Shown: piece after piece, positions 42,151 through 52,857 of the stretch | Layout of the letters: each line of letters starts with the position of its first letter | Numbering within the stretch: the first letter of the stretch is position 1 | NCBI GenBank assembly: GCA_001939145.1 | Contig: LSRX01001662.1 | Coordinates: 5,406 to 69,405, forward strand | From: Symbiodinium microadriaticum | Taxonomy: Eukaryota > Sar > Dinophyceae > Suessiales > Symbiodiniaceae | Reading direction: 5' to 3' | Length of the DNA stretch: 64,000 nucleotides | Translations under genes and position numbers: made by a program | Notes under the pieces: generated by a model | Database searches by the model: none | The model's input: the letters and a program-made list of their open reading frames with translations, nothing else | What the model was told of the DNA's origin: nothing

Positions 42151-43368
42151 CTATAGCAAGCTCAACCGACAATCTTCATGTTCTAGGGACTCGGATTTCC
42201 GTAGAGATTTCCCCCAGCACTCTTGTGTGTAATCGAGAGGGAAACCCAGCATGACTTCATGTTCGTTAACGTTCGGGAGTCTCCAGCCGTGTCTTGAGTG
42301 CAGTAGACCATGTTGAAACTTGTAATGATGTGGGGGAAACCTGCGTCTATCAGAAACCCAATACTCCAAATCACGATCCGAACAAGACTCGATCACCTGC
42401 GGATTGTTGTCAGGACTGGCCTTGGGCTGCGCCGTCACGAAGCATGGAAGTTTGTGACCTGTGCCACCAGCCAGGGACCAGCCCGGGATCAAGTAAGGTT
42501 CGGGAACGCATTCAAGGAGGAAATCAATCCTCCCGAAATCATGCGAGGTTGTCGTGAGCGGTCTGGTGATTTCAACGCGCTCCTCTTCATGAGCTTGCCA
42601 ATTGAACCAGAACAATCGCGCGCGTTTGCATGGAGTAATCCCTGAAGCATCGGGCTCGTAAGGCAGAAAACCTACGCATCGAGTCATTGATGTTGAAGCC
42701 ACGCTTTGCACAAAGATGAACAATTCATCCCAAACAAAATGCTTCATCAGGAGTTCACGGATGCGGGGAATTTCACAACACAGTGACTGGAAGGAGTCGG
42801 TTTCCAGTTGGTTGACACTGACTGCAGAAAGCGGACTATGGGCACCGCCGGCTAGCAAAACAAGAGAAGCTCTTGAAAATTTGCAAGCCCAGCTTTTGAC
42901 GACCTCATCTGTCACCAATGTCCCTGAAGTGAAAAACTCTGTAGAACCAAAAGCGCACTCCACTACGCGCCTTGCAGAATTATCGGGCTCAATAGCTACA
43001 TATCCTGCCACCTTGGCACCGATGAGATCGAGAGCCGCACGAAAAGTGCCGATGCCATCAAAAAGGGAAACGACGAAAACTTGATTATCGTCTGAGATTG
43101 AATCGCTCAGCCCGCGGATATTTTTTGTCATGGCTTCAACCCCAAAGTGAGTTAGCCCTGAACTGTAAGAGAGCCCTCCACCGCTCTCAGAAGCGTCACT
43201 GGCAGTAACAACTGGTTCAAACTCGCATCTAAGGTCCATGTAGGCCAAAGGTGACAAAGCAATGCTGCTAAAGATCTCCATCTTGACACGCGGGGGGATG
43301 ACTTTCCAGACTCGCAATTTTCCTTCAAAGGAAGAGATGAAGCACCAGACTTCGTTCAAACAACTCAT
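42151..43368 (-). CDS. DNMT3-like C5 cytosine methyltransferase embedded in the DIRS-like pol (405 aa)
   Basis: Residues 1-95 are the end of reverse transcriptase and the start of RNase H (VVTASDASESGGG). The methyltransferase begins at about 96: motif I VVSLFDGIGTFRAAL, then YVAIEPDNSARRVV, like DNMT3 proteins. Motif IV reads LLAGGAHSPLSAVSVN, whereas active enzymes have PC followed by N or Q, so the catalytic Cys is missing. Motif VI (ENV) reads VQSV. The DNMT3-type CKRARLFWFN block is present at about 245, and the C-terminal NEHEVMLGFPLDYT matches motifs IX-X. The frame is open throughout even though motifs IV and VI are eroded. Methylation of element cDNA has been proposed as a role for intact relatives. 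Confidence 0.85.
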   Translation of the reverse strand: MSCLNEVWCFISSFEGKLRVWKVIPPRVKMEIFSSIALSPLAYMDLRCEFEPVVTASDASESGGGLSYSSGLTHFGVEAMTKNIRGLSDSISDDNQVFVVSLFDGIGTFRAALDLIGAKVAGYVAIEPDNSARRVVECAFGSTEFFTSGTLVTDEVVKSWACKFSRASLVLLAGGAHSPLSAVSVNQLETDSFQSLCCEIPRIRELLMKHFVWDELFIFVQSVASTSMTRCVGFLPYEPDASGITPCKRARLFWFNWQAHEEERVEITRPLTTTSHDFGRIDFLLECVPEPYLIPGWSLAGGTGHKLPCFVTAQPKASPDNNPQVIESCSDRDLEYWVSDRRRFPPHHYKFQHGLLHSRHGWRLPNVNEHEVMLGFPLDYTQECWGKSLRKSESLEHEDCRLSLL

Positions 43369-45121
43369 AAGGCAACCGGGTAACTGAAAAGATACACCAG
43401 ACCCCCTGCAACCATCTGAATGCGCTTGAGGTCACAGCTCTTGCTCTGCAGCAGGTACCATGCACCCCTCAAATATCTGGCGATCTTGTCCGCTTTGGGC
43501 GCAATGATTCCATCAATCCCGTCTACTAGACCACCCTGCATCTCGGCTCGAAGAGCAGATCTTACGGATTTCCTGTCGTTGATTGGAACCTTTAGCTCTT
43601 CGTAAACTTCCCTGAGCCCTGCGCTCAAAGGACTGAGGCTGCCGGCAAGGAGATTCGCTGCCTCCCGATTGGTCCTGTAGAGCGAGTTAAAGTTGTCAAG
43701 GTAAAACCCTGTATGACAGAGACGCCGCGGGTAAAGCTTGATCCTCACGAATCTCTTGGTCCCTGCTAAGACCAAAACGATCAACAGCTTGATTGACTAT
43801 GTTTCGATGCAAGCATTGGGCAACAGCGACTGAATTTATGAAGCCCATCGGCAGGACCCTGCTGGTGAGAACGTACGGTTCTGTAACACCGTTCGGCTTG
43901 AGGAAATCAGGTACTTCCCTCCCGAATGCCAGGAGGGGTTTCCAGGATTTGGGCAAACCGACGATATAGAACATAGACTTGATGTCCTCTGACGAAATGA
44001 TGACATTCTCGTAGGGGAATAGCTCCCAAGGGAAAAAGCTGGCTCAACATCGGGAGGGTGTGTAGATCACCTGCTATGGCCTCAAAGAGCTGATTGATGG
44101 GGCGTAAGTCCATAATGAGGCGCAGCACTGGAACACCGTTCACTTCTTCCATCTTTGGAACCCCAAATAACCCACCCAAAACGGGTTTCCCATCGACATG
44201 GAGAACCTCACGTAGGGGAATGACATCACAGATTCGACGGCTAATCAACCCTGATGCCACCTCAGGCCAATCGTCACTTGAAACCATCACTCGGGGGCAT
44301 CTAGTCCACACGCGCGATCTTTCCGGCTTCAAGTATTTGAAAGGATCAGCAATAAAATCCCGAATACCCCCTGCACATATCTCAGTGCAATCCAGGATTC
44401 CTGCGAGCTCACGCTGCGGCAAACTGTGCTCTACGTTTGCCCAAGAGAATGGAAAAGCGCGATGAACCTCCTCCCCATAACCATTCACGCTCTTGGGTCT
44501 CCAGTAAGACTCAATCGCCACTGTGTCAAACTCATGGGCCTCTAGCTGACTCAAAACCCGAAGGGAACGCTCCAATACCTGCAACAACGAATTTTGCATG
44601 GCACTCCCCGGTTTCTGCGAGACAACAGCATCCCCAGTGGCTAACCAGTTCAAGGCTCTAACCGCTGCCTCCACCCAATGATGCTCAGCAAGAGGCGACC
44701 CTATCGGAGGCATCGGCAGAGGGGACCTCTGCCGTGGAAGGAGTTTTGCTTGAGCGGCAATTGTTGACATCAGAAGAATCCTGAACATGCAAGTGGAGCC
44801 AGCGGCAAAGCAAGGGGCTAACCGCCCCAGACGCCCCGTGAGATCAGACGGTAGCTGACCCCCACTACCCTCCCGTTCTCGAGGAGGGCTTGAATCTGAG
44901 ATTGAAATAACACTCCCTACTCTTTCAACTGAACAACTTCGCTCGCTGCTGCGGGATTCCCCTTCGGAGGGCGCCCCTTCCCGGGAGCCTTTCCCTTCGG
45001 GTCTTTTCCTTTGCCTGATTTCCCGCCTTTGGGCGCAAGGTCCTCCCAAGCTCGATGCCAAACAGCCTCCCACTTGCCTTTCCCTTTCGGGTTCCAGGAG
45101 GACCGAACCTTCTCCTCCCAC
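43365..45121 (-). pseudogene. Reverse transcriptase of the DIRS-like element, frameshifted
   Basis: Three minus-strand frames are needed. The first, to about 43970, contains VPVLRLIMDLRPINQLFE and HTLPMLSQLF. The second (43974-43696) contains MFYIVGLPKSWKPLLAF and VLPMGFINSVAVAQCL. The third (43784-43365) contains FYLDNFNSLYR, the catalytic YxDD position reading YLDN, and then SALRAEMQGGLVDGIDG and the thumb. DN instead of DD may be lineage-specific or decay. The part before 44300 carries the gag-pol junction. Confidence 0.75.
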
Positions 45122-46985
45122 TTCTGCTCTTGAGCTGCTGTGCGACTTTCTTCGGTCGAAGCTAGAGTTGACACCTCGGCGGGAATGAGCTCGAGACGGT
45201 TTGCCAACTGCGCGGGGACTCCCAGGCTTATCTGCTCTACAGACGTTGCACTGCCACGTCGAGGGACTTCAATATGTTGCCGTCGAGCATAGCATCGAGG
45301 CAAGCCGCGAGGGTCAAATACTCCCTCTTCATAGGGGTGGAAGCTCCCGCATGTGCGATCACTTGCTGGTAATATTTCACGAAAACTGCTTTGGGTGTTT
45401 GGGGTTCTTCTGACTCCCCCATCCCCGTCAACAGTCTCTTCCTTGCTTCTTTGATGGCATACCGAGTGAGCAGCCCCGGGCATTTCCGAGCGATATGCCT
45501 CGCCTGAGCCTCCTCGGGGAAAAGGTCCTCCTGATCGGATTCTTCGAGACTCAAATTTCCCTCGGAACTCCCGGAGCTGCTGCTCTTCTCTCGCTTTCTC
45601 TTCAACCCGATGCGAGGTCGCTTGAGTGCTGGATCCAGAGATGAACCCTTCCAGGTCCAAGTGCTCTTCTTTACCATGTCTCTCTCACACGTGCTTTCCC
45701 CCGAGTTTTCTTCGGTCTGTCTGGCTCTCCCTCTCGCTCGTCTTCTCGAGAGAGAAGGCTGCCTTCGCTCGAACTCCTGCTGGATGTGTGTACCCCAAGT
45801 CCGGGCTATTGCTTCCAAACCCGCGAGGCCTTTTTCTTGACGCATCAGTTCGACAAGGTTGGATTTCCACTCTAACGTTGGGTCTACCTCTCTCACGTCT
45901 TGAGCACAAAACAACCGAACAACCCCTCTAGGAGCGGATCCAATGCCTTCAGGAGCGGCTTCCGGTTCACATAGAACTCTTCTGGCGTCTTCTTCCTCCA
46001 ATCCTTCAGCGCCGCGTCTGGGGATCCCGTCAGGCTCAATTGTATCCATTCCCCTTCCTGGTCATCGATAAGACTCTTGACCTCTCCAACGCACTCGGCG
46101 GGATGTCCTTGACAAGTCCCTCTTAGGTGGAGCTGCTGCCCCACCAGAATTGCGAAATCTTTGATGGGTTTCCATTCTGAGGAGGGGGTTCCTCCCGGGG
46201 GTTTAGGCGTGCCGCCTCGGCGACGTCTCACACCTACCCTCGCTTTGGGCTTTGCTCCCGCCTTGGCGGTTGCCTTGGCTTTGGCTGTGGGACGGCTTGT
46301 CCTCGCCCGAGCTGCAGCTGGTCGCTGTCGCGGAGCCATCTGTAGGCCGACGATGCGGTTGGTTCAACCCGCGCCTCTGCTCTCTGAAATCTTGCCCTCT
46401 CTGACGATGTTTTCGTCCTTTGTTTTTCTTATGGCAGCGCCCCACGAAAAAACCCTGATCAGCTGCGCGATCTCCGACAGAATGACTGTCTGCTGCAACT
46501 GAAAGATTTGGTGAACGGGCCTTGCGCTTGCTTGAGGCTGTATTTATGACCTGGGTGAGTGGAACAAGCTGATCTCTAGGCGGCTGCCTTTTCAATTCTT
46601 TTTTTCTCTTCTTCTCCCGTCGCTCAGCGTCTCGACTCCTTCTTTTCTCCTTGCTCCCAGAATCTTTCTTAGGAGAACTCTCTCCCGAAACTTGGTTCGA
46701 ATACTGTTTGCTCTCAATAACGCGTTCCCGGTGTTCAAAGGCCGCTGGAGGCTCACCTAGAGGAATAGATAACCAAGTGTTCACCTCCCCAATTGCCCTT
46801 TCCAAGATGCTGGCAACCAAGTCGTAATTTCCAGAGCAGATTCGGGGATCAATGGGTAACAGTTGCACTGCACGACTAACTCGGCACAGACTGCAAATCG
46901 GAGATCCACCTGTCCTGCACCAACGCTCACAGTCAGAACAAACCACCAAGGCTCCAGCCATGAAAAGATCAGCTCTGACAGTCAA
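44917..46985 (-). pseudogene. Gag-region proteins of the DIRS-like element
   Basis: The most upstream frame (46985-46203) begins with a CxxC...CxxC zinc-binding pair (CSDCERWCRTGGSPICSLC) and becomes Lys/Arg-rich. The next (46339-45893) is basic and then contains LHLRGTCQGHPAECVGEVK. The third (46049-45237) contains RHIARKCPGLLTRYAIKEA and KYYQQVIAHAGASTPMKREY, the gag core of this dinoflagellate family. The last (45660-44917) continues with PAQLANRLELIPAEVSTLAS and a Lys/Gly-rich tail. The frames overlap, so either shifts have accumulated or expression uses several ORFs. Confidence 0.7.
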
Positions 46986-47037
46986 AGGCTACGAGCCGAA
47001 ACATTGCCGGCCGCTCGATTCCTAACTCACGAAACCG

Positions 47038-47430
47038 TTGCATCAACCACAGGAGTGTATCTGCCGGGAATGGTGTACATCGGACACAGGACATTTGTTT
47101 GCGCCCGTTCGACAAATTCTTCCGTTCTCTCCATTGGCTGATCTCAATCTGAATGCCACTACCTTTTTGTCTGACAAGCAATGGAAGCGAATCGCTGAGA
47201 AGGAATTGCAAACATGGTGCACCAGGTGGCCGACTACCTGATCGTGTGTTTTCAGGACTTATGCAGCGGGTGCAACATCAGCTTGTTTTACACCATCAAG
47301 CTTCGAGGGTGGACAGCGTTGATTTTCATCGACAGATTCAACAGGATCTGCGACTTATGCAAGGATTGGTTTTCACTCCTGCTGAAGCCTCCAAAACAGG
47401 AAGATTCATGAGAACATCTCCTGAGCCAGT
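47038..47430 (+). pseudogene. Plus-strand relic beyond the DIRS-like insertion
   Basis: Frames contain ATTFLSDKQWKRIAEKELQT and then RVFSGLMQRVQHQLVLHHQA and GLVFTPAEASKTGRFM. This reads like protein in the same direction as the relics at 37-40 kb. It may be the continuation of the coding unit interrupted by the DIRS-like element, or an independent copy. The family is unknown. Confidence 0.35.
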
Positions 47431-47535
47431 TATATTAGTGTGCTTGGCACCTCGGCATCTTCCTTCAGCCTACAGGAAAACAGTGCTCTTGACCCCATGT
47501 CTTTTGCACATATCCGGCATTACTAAAAGCGTGCC

Positions 47536-47762
47536 CCACTATGAGCTGTTAATCTTGCATGGGAAACAGGTACAGGACTGTGTCGTTTTGCATGTTCGTG
47601 TGAACGCCTTCCTTCGGCAACTGCTTCAGTGTCGTGCCATGCTCAAGCCATGTTGTTGCATGTTGCATACGGTCTCCGACTCAATCAGTTGACATGAGTG
47701 ACAGCATTGATCAAGGACTCCATGCCACATGTTCTTGACAGGAACCAAATCTGCTTTCGGAA
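47536..47762 (+). repeat. Dispersed repeat A, copy 1
   Basis: Similar to 48640-48869 in the same orientation. Shared blocks are CAACATGAGTGACAGCA-TGATCAAGGACT, CATGTTCTTGACAGGAA and CTGCTTCAGTGTCGTG. It is more diverged than repeat C. Confidence 0.7.
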
Positions 47763-47796
47763 GTTGGTCTCTCTTTCTCCCTGCAGACAGCGGGTG

Positions 47797-47798
47797 TG

Positions 47799-47880
<82 letters not shown>

Positions 47881-47945
47881 TGTCTGTGTGTATGTGCACC
47901 CTAAGGGAAATGGCCAGGGCACGTCGATTGCTTGAGTTGTCAGAA
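47797..47945 (+). repeat. Dispersed repeat B, copy 2, with (TG)n/(TGCG)n
   Basis: Alternating TG and TGCG repeats (47797-47891) are followed by GCACCCTAAGGGAAATGGCCAGG and GTCGATTGCTTGAG, as at 35270-35345. Confidence 0.75.
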
Positions 47946-48014
47946 GCAGGGGTTGCATCTCTCTCTTTTCTCCTTTGCATAGGTTTGTGCTCAAGGCGGG
48001 ACATAGCAGCCGAC

Positions 48015-48630
48015 ATGATGTCGGACTCAGAGAATGCTTTTCTATCTGGTTCGCATGCCAAACCATTTTCCCTCGACAGTCGTCCCCGCACTCCAGAGGA
48101 TTTTGAGTGAGGCACCAGTCGAACAGCTGAAATCAATTCAGCGTCCATCGGCGCCAGCTACGAACCGTTTTCATCGACCAGTTCAGACGACGAACATGGA
48201 CCTGATTCCGATAAGTCGTCCAGGACGTCAAATGACGAACCAGGTTTGCCATCTTCGTTAACAAAGGTCCCGGTGGAAACATCACCGGAAAGGAAGGACA
48301 AACTTGTGCCACCAGCGAAGAAGCGTCGCTTTCCTAGGTTGGGTGAGAACAAAGATGGGTCGAGAAAGATACCTGTCAAGTTCATCCCTTGTCCAAAGAG
48401 GCAGTTTCTTCGGCACATGGACGCAACCAAGGTCCTTGACGATGACTTTTACATTCCTAACAGAGCACAGCTCATGTTAAACTTTTTGCGTAAGCATGGT
48501 GACCCTTGTGAAAGAGAAGCAAAGTCCCCAAAAGCGTTTTTCGAGTACACTCCAGCTCGTACAGCATGTACTAAAGCAGCCCAGCACAGGCTCTGGCTGA
48601 GCAGAGCGTATACAGTACAGAATCTTTTCG
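48015..48630 (+). pseudogene. Plus-strand acidic protein frame with one in-frame stop
   Basis: One frame runs MMSDSENAFLSGSHAKPFSL, is interrupted by TGA at 48108-48110, and continues without stop through a Ser/Asp-rich stretch, PPAKKRRFPRLGENKDG (basic) and IPCPKRQFLRHMDATKVL to about 48630, where repeat A begins. The single stop suggests a pseudogene or readthrough. An N-terminal acidic region plus a nuclear-localisation-like basic block is visible. The family is unknown. Confidence 0.4.
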
Positions 48631-48639
48631 GAAGAGCGC

Positions 48640-48869
48640 ATCACTATAAGTTGCTGATCTTGGGCTGGAAGCAGGTACAGGGCCGCGTTGAACTACATGT
48701 TGGTGTGAACGCCTCCCTCCTGCATCTGCTTCAGTGTCGTGGCATGCTCAAGCAATGTTGCTGCATGTTGCATATGTTCTTCAATTCAATCAGTCAACAT
48801 GAGTGACAGCACTGATCAAGGACTTCATGCAACATGTTCTTGACAGGAATCAGATCTAGTTTCGGAATT
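48640..48869 (+). repeat. Dispersed repeat A, copy 2
   Basis: Partner of 47536-47762. Here repeat A passes directly into repeat C without the GT-bearing repeat B. Confidence 0.7.
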
Positions 48870-49632
48870 TTCAGAAGCAGGAGATCGGAAGCTGAAGCAT
48901 CAGCTAATCGTCGGCACAAACCACTTCAAGCTTGTTTCAGACAGTAGGCGGACCTACCTGATCTCGCCTTTAGACGTGTATGCTCCCGAAAGCTTTCCAT
49001 GGTTAACGGTTAAGGGGCTATGCAGGACGCGCTATGAGCAAAAGGTGTAAGTAAATTCCGAATCCCAAGCAGCACGAAGATTCAACAGCGGCCAGGGTGT
49101 TGAGGGAGCCGCAGCGTGCTACGTTCATTTCTCGTGACCTGTGTGTAGGTGTGCTTGCCTTTCGACCATTACGCATAAGTTTCAGACATACTTTTCACGG
49201 TGAAACTCAATCTCACAGACTCCCCGAACAGGTTCAAGGTTTCGCCATCACGACAATCAACACTGTGCCTCAGAGCATCATAAGTCGGCAACCAGTCTTG
49301 ACCGCATTGCCATTCGCATTTACTTGCTCTTACTAAACACTCCTAAACCCTAGGCATCCCTATCACCTGAGCTGGATGCCGAACGAAGACTATCATCCTG
49401 AGCCCTCTTCGTGCATACCTGCCATTGCTATCTTCTCTGAAATGGCCACCACGCAAAGCCGAGAAACCTGGCAAGCCGAGGGTTGAGTTGTCAATGTCAG
49501 GCTTTTTCAGGATGGTTTTTCAGGATACCAAGGTAAGCCCGTCCTCGTCCCCTTCAAGATCATCCTCTTTCCCCTCAAGATCTTCTCCAGAAATGGATTA
49601 CTCGTCGACTATACGTTGACCCTAAAAGATCT
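48866..49632 (+). repeat. ~760-bp dispersed repeat C, copy 2
   Basis: Same orientation as 35335-36100. It has an extra CTCCTAAACCCTAGG near 49337 and a duplicated TTTTTCAGGATGG near 49503-49520. It ends at TTGACCCTAAAAGATC and passes into the GTGC array. Confidence 0.8.
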
Positions 49633-49639
49633 GTGTGCA

Positions 49640-50561
<922 letters not shown>

Positions 50562-50562
50562 N
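50562..50562. other. Assembly gap (single N)
   Basis: A single N separates (GTGC)n from (TAC)n. The true distance, and the length of both arrays, are unknown. Confidence 0.95.
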
Positions 50563-50570
50563 TACTACTA

Positions 50571-50649
<79 letters not shown>

Positions 50650-50650
50650 G
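50563..50650. repeat. (TAC)n trinucleotide array
   Basis: About 29 TAC units with one TA interruption, followed by interrupted CCACTA units and CTTTC repeats to about 50710. Confidence 0.95.
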
Positions 50651-51246
50651 TGCACACTACCACCACTACCACTACCACTACTACCACTACTTCCTTTCCT
50701 TTCCTTTCCGTGGCGCAAACGTTCGAGAACGTCTTTGCGTAGCATCATAGGGCAAGTCTTCGACTTGGCCATCTACAACGGACAGCTGAACCCAGGCCGC
50801 TCTCGCAGCAAGCATTATCGATAATCATGGCAACGAGCGCGCTATGTGCTTCGGTTGCCAACAAAAACATGCAGTCGAGGATTCGTCCGGGCCGATAGCC
50901 CCCATTAGCGACGAATATACAGTTGCCTTTCACTAATTCATGGAGTTGGCGTATCTATACACATGCCCTCCTACCTAAAATAAACAAATTGTCGATCAAC
51001 TCAGGCTCACTATCTTGTGTGGAACGACTCAGCTCTCCTTGGCTCTTCCACGCATTTGACCTCAGCATAGCAACCCTCTTTCCAGCTTCATCTTTATGAC
51101 CTCAGTACAGGGGCTTGATCCGAAAAGAAATAGTATCGAAGCCAGCTTCCAAGCATATGGTCATCACATATGGCATGGCCCACTTTTGCCCATGCATCGC
51201 TGCTCCAACTGATGGATCTATTAGTCGATGCCTGGGGTGTTGTATG
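50651..51246. other. No recognised gene
   Basis: A short plus-strand stretch near 50806-50930 (IIDNHGNERAMCFGCQQKH) reads like protein but ends quickly. Nothing else is supported. Confidence 0.4.
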
Positions 51247-52260
51247 CTACGCCGCGTCATCCTCAGCATCAATAAATCCTATGCAAAACCCTGCCCGACA
51301 AAGAGCGCTTCGGTCTAGCTCACTCAGTCTGGACGGTGTACGAATGTGATAGGCCAACAAGATGTGCCGGTTTCCAGCCCACGGAAGCGAAGCATGAGTA
51401 GCTCTCGGTGGAAATCGAGTGGCCTCGTTCATGGATACCACATGACCCCTGACACCTTCTGGTTGAAGTTGACTTCTGCCCTGGGCATCTGCAACGAACA
51501 ACTGTCCCCCATGAAAGTCAGAACAAGGTAGGGAAAGATTGACTGACTGAGCATGGTTGTGGCTATCTTTGTGGGGCGATGCCATGACATTCCTGATGAG
51601 AGAACACGTAGAGAACTTCAATGAACTGTCCCATGTGCGGATGATGCTTGTCATAGCGCGAGTGGTCCATGGAAAACGGTTTGTGTGATTATGTAGCCCC
51701 GACATCGGACCGTGTATCCAAGCCCCCGTTGTGAATTTGCACGGTGTGGATTGCTCATCGCGCGGCTTGCCTTGCTCATTTTGATTCCACCTCAAGTTGG
51801 CATCACTGGGAAGCGTATCCACCAAGCGCTGAATTTGGTCCCACGTCGCCTGGCCATTAGAGATCATGGCCATAGCAAGTGCTTCAGCTCGGCATTCGCC
51901 TGGAACTTGCAATCCCTGCATGTCAACTCCCCGAATCAAATAGATATGTTGCTTGGCAAACCCGTACATCATATCCGTCTCAAAAGACATGAGCGGCCGC
52001 TCTCCCACAAAGTAGACACCAAAGTGAACATTCGTTATCGATCGATAGCCTGGGACATCAATCACCTCATCATCGGTGGCTTCATCCATGGGATCATTAT
52101 GTCTGTCATCCGGGGGCCCAACATCCACCTCATGCAGAGCTCGCTTGCGTGATGCACGCACTGACTGAGCCATGCACTTCAGGGATTGAGGAGACCGGGT
52201 TCCTCGTCGCTCCACTCTGAACTTTGCAGCGACACAACATGCGGTCGACGCGATCCCCAC
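51247..52260 (-). CDS. 2OG-Fe(II) dioxygenase-like (double-stranded beta-helix) protein, element-associated (337 aa)
   Basis: Fe(II)/2-oxoglutarate oxygenases use an HxD...H triad and a downstream Arg. Here NVMASPHKDSHNHAQ gives His230 and Asp232, RATHAS gives His289, and NRHILLAYHIR gives Arg298 at the expected spacing. DFHGGQLFV at 249-257 fits a core strand. The preceding FTTGAWIHGPMSGL block (177-190) is, to my knowledge, typical of repeat-encoded dinoflagellate proteins of this type. The N-terminal 60 residues are polar and acidic. It lies 0.6 kb downstream of the LINE ORF1-like frame on the same strand, so it could be part of that element or a separate repeat. The substrate is unknown. 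The start Met is uncertain. Confidence 0.6.
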   Translation of the reverse strand: MGIASTACCVAAKFRVERRGTRSPQSLKCMAQSVRASRKRALHEVDVGPPDDRHNDPMDEATDDEVIDVPGYRSITNVHFGVYFVGERPLMSFETDMMYGFAKQHIYLIRGVDMQGLQVPGECRAEALAMAMISNGQATWDQIQRLVDTLPSDANLRWNQNEQGKPRDEQSTPCKFTTGAWIHGPMSGLHNHTNRFPWTTRAMTSIIRTWDSSLKFSTCSLIRNVMASPHKDSHNHAQSVNLSLPCSDFHGGQLFVADAQGRSQLQPEGVRGHVVSMNEATRFPPRATHASLPWAGNRHILLAYHIRTPSRLSELDRSALCRAGFCIGFIDAEDDAA

Positions 52261-52857
52261 TCACATGCGCTAGAGCCGTTCTGATAAAGCATTTTGACGA
52301 AGTGATGCTGATTCTTGCAACGGTCATGTGGCGGTCATGTGGCGCTCGACTCTCGACTCTTCACAACAATCAAAAGAAAGCGAAATCGACAGTCAACCAT
52401 GATGCATGCTGCAGGTCGGGACTTGCTCACATTCTTCGTGTCTCTGCTTGCTTTCCCACCTGCTCAAACCTCAGTCAGCACGGTAACCTAGTTGACACAC
52501 AGCGCAAAAGTCGTGGAGAGCAAAGATACTCAGCGCCGACATTCCCATTTTTTTCTGGCATTGAGGCCCAACTGACCAGCCAATAGCATCTGCTTCGAGA
52601 TGATGCAACATCTAACTTGCACCCGATCTGTCTCCAAGCCATAGTCGAGCTATAATCAAGGACAGCCGCCCCGGGGGACCAAGCACTGTCCATCGTGACG
52701 TAGATGACTTGCTGCTACGCCCTTGATCAAAACGCATCAAAATACGCTGTTCAGATCTATCGGCGCTGTCATGGCACAAGACTGTGCAACGATGTTTGCA
52801 CCTCGCAGCCTCAGCAACTTTACACAGCGCGCTCCCCAGCTGAACACAAAGTGGGAT
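52261..52857. other. Spacer between the ORF1-like frame and the dioxygenase-like ORF
   Basis: The minus strand carries only short frames with stops. No endonuclease, as would be expected if a second LINE copy followed ORF1, is present. No repeat was seen. Confidence 0.45.

Larger units (their letters stand above)
40479..46985 (-). mobile_element. DIRS-like tyrosine-recombinase retroelement with embedded DNA methyltransferase
   Basis: Minus-strand order: zinc-finger/Lys-rich protein, gag, reverse transcriptase, start of RNase H, C5 cytosine methyltransferase, rest of RNase H, tyrosine recombinase. This order, with a recombinase instead of an integrase, marks a DIRS-like element. Retroelement-borne DNA methyltransferases have been reported in dinoflagellates (de Mendoza and colleagues, 2018). 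At least four frame changes separate the domains and key residues are lost, so this copy looks inactive. Terminal repeats were not found. It sits inside plus-strand relics of another element. Confidence 0.85.
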
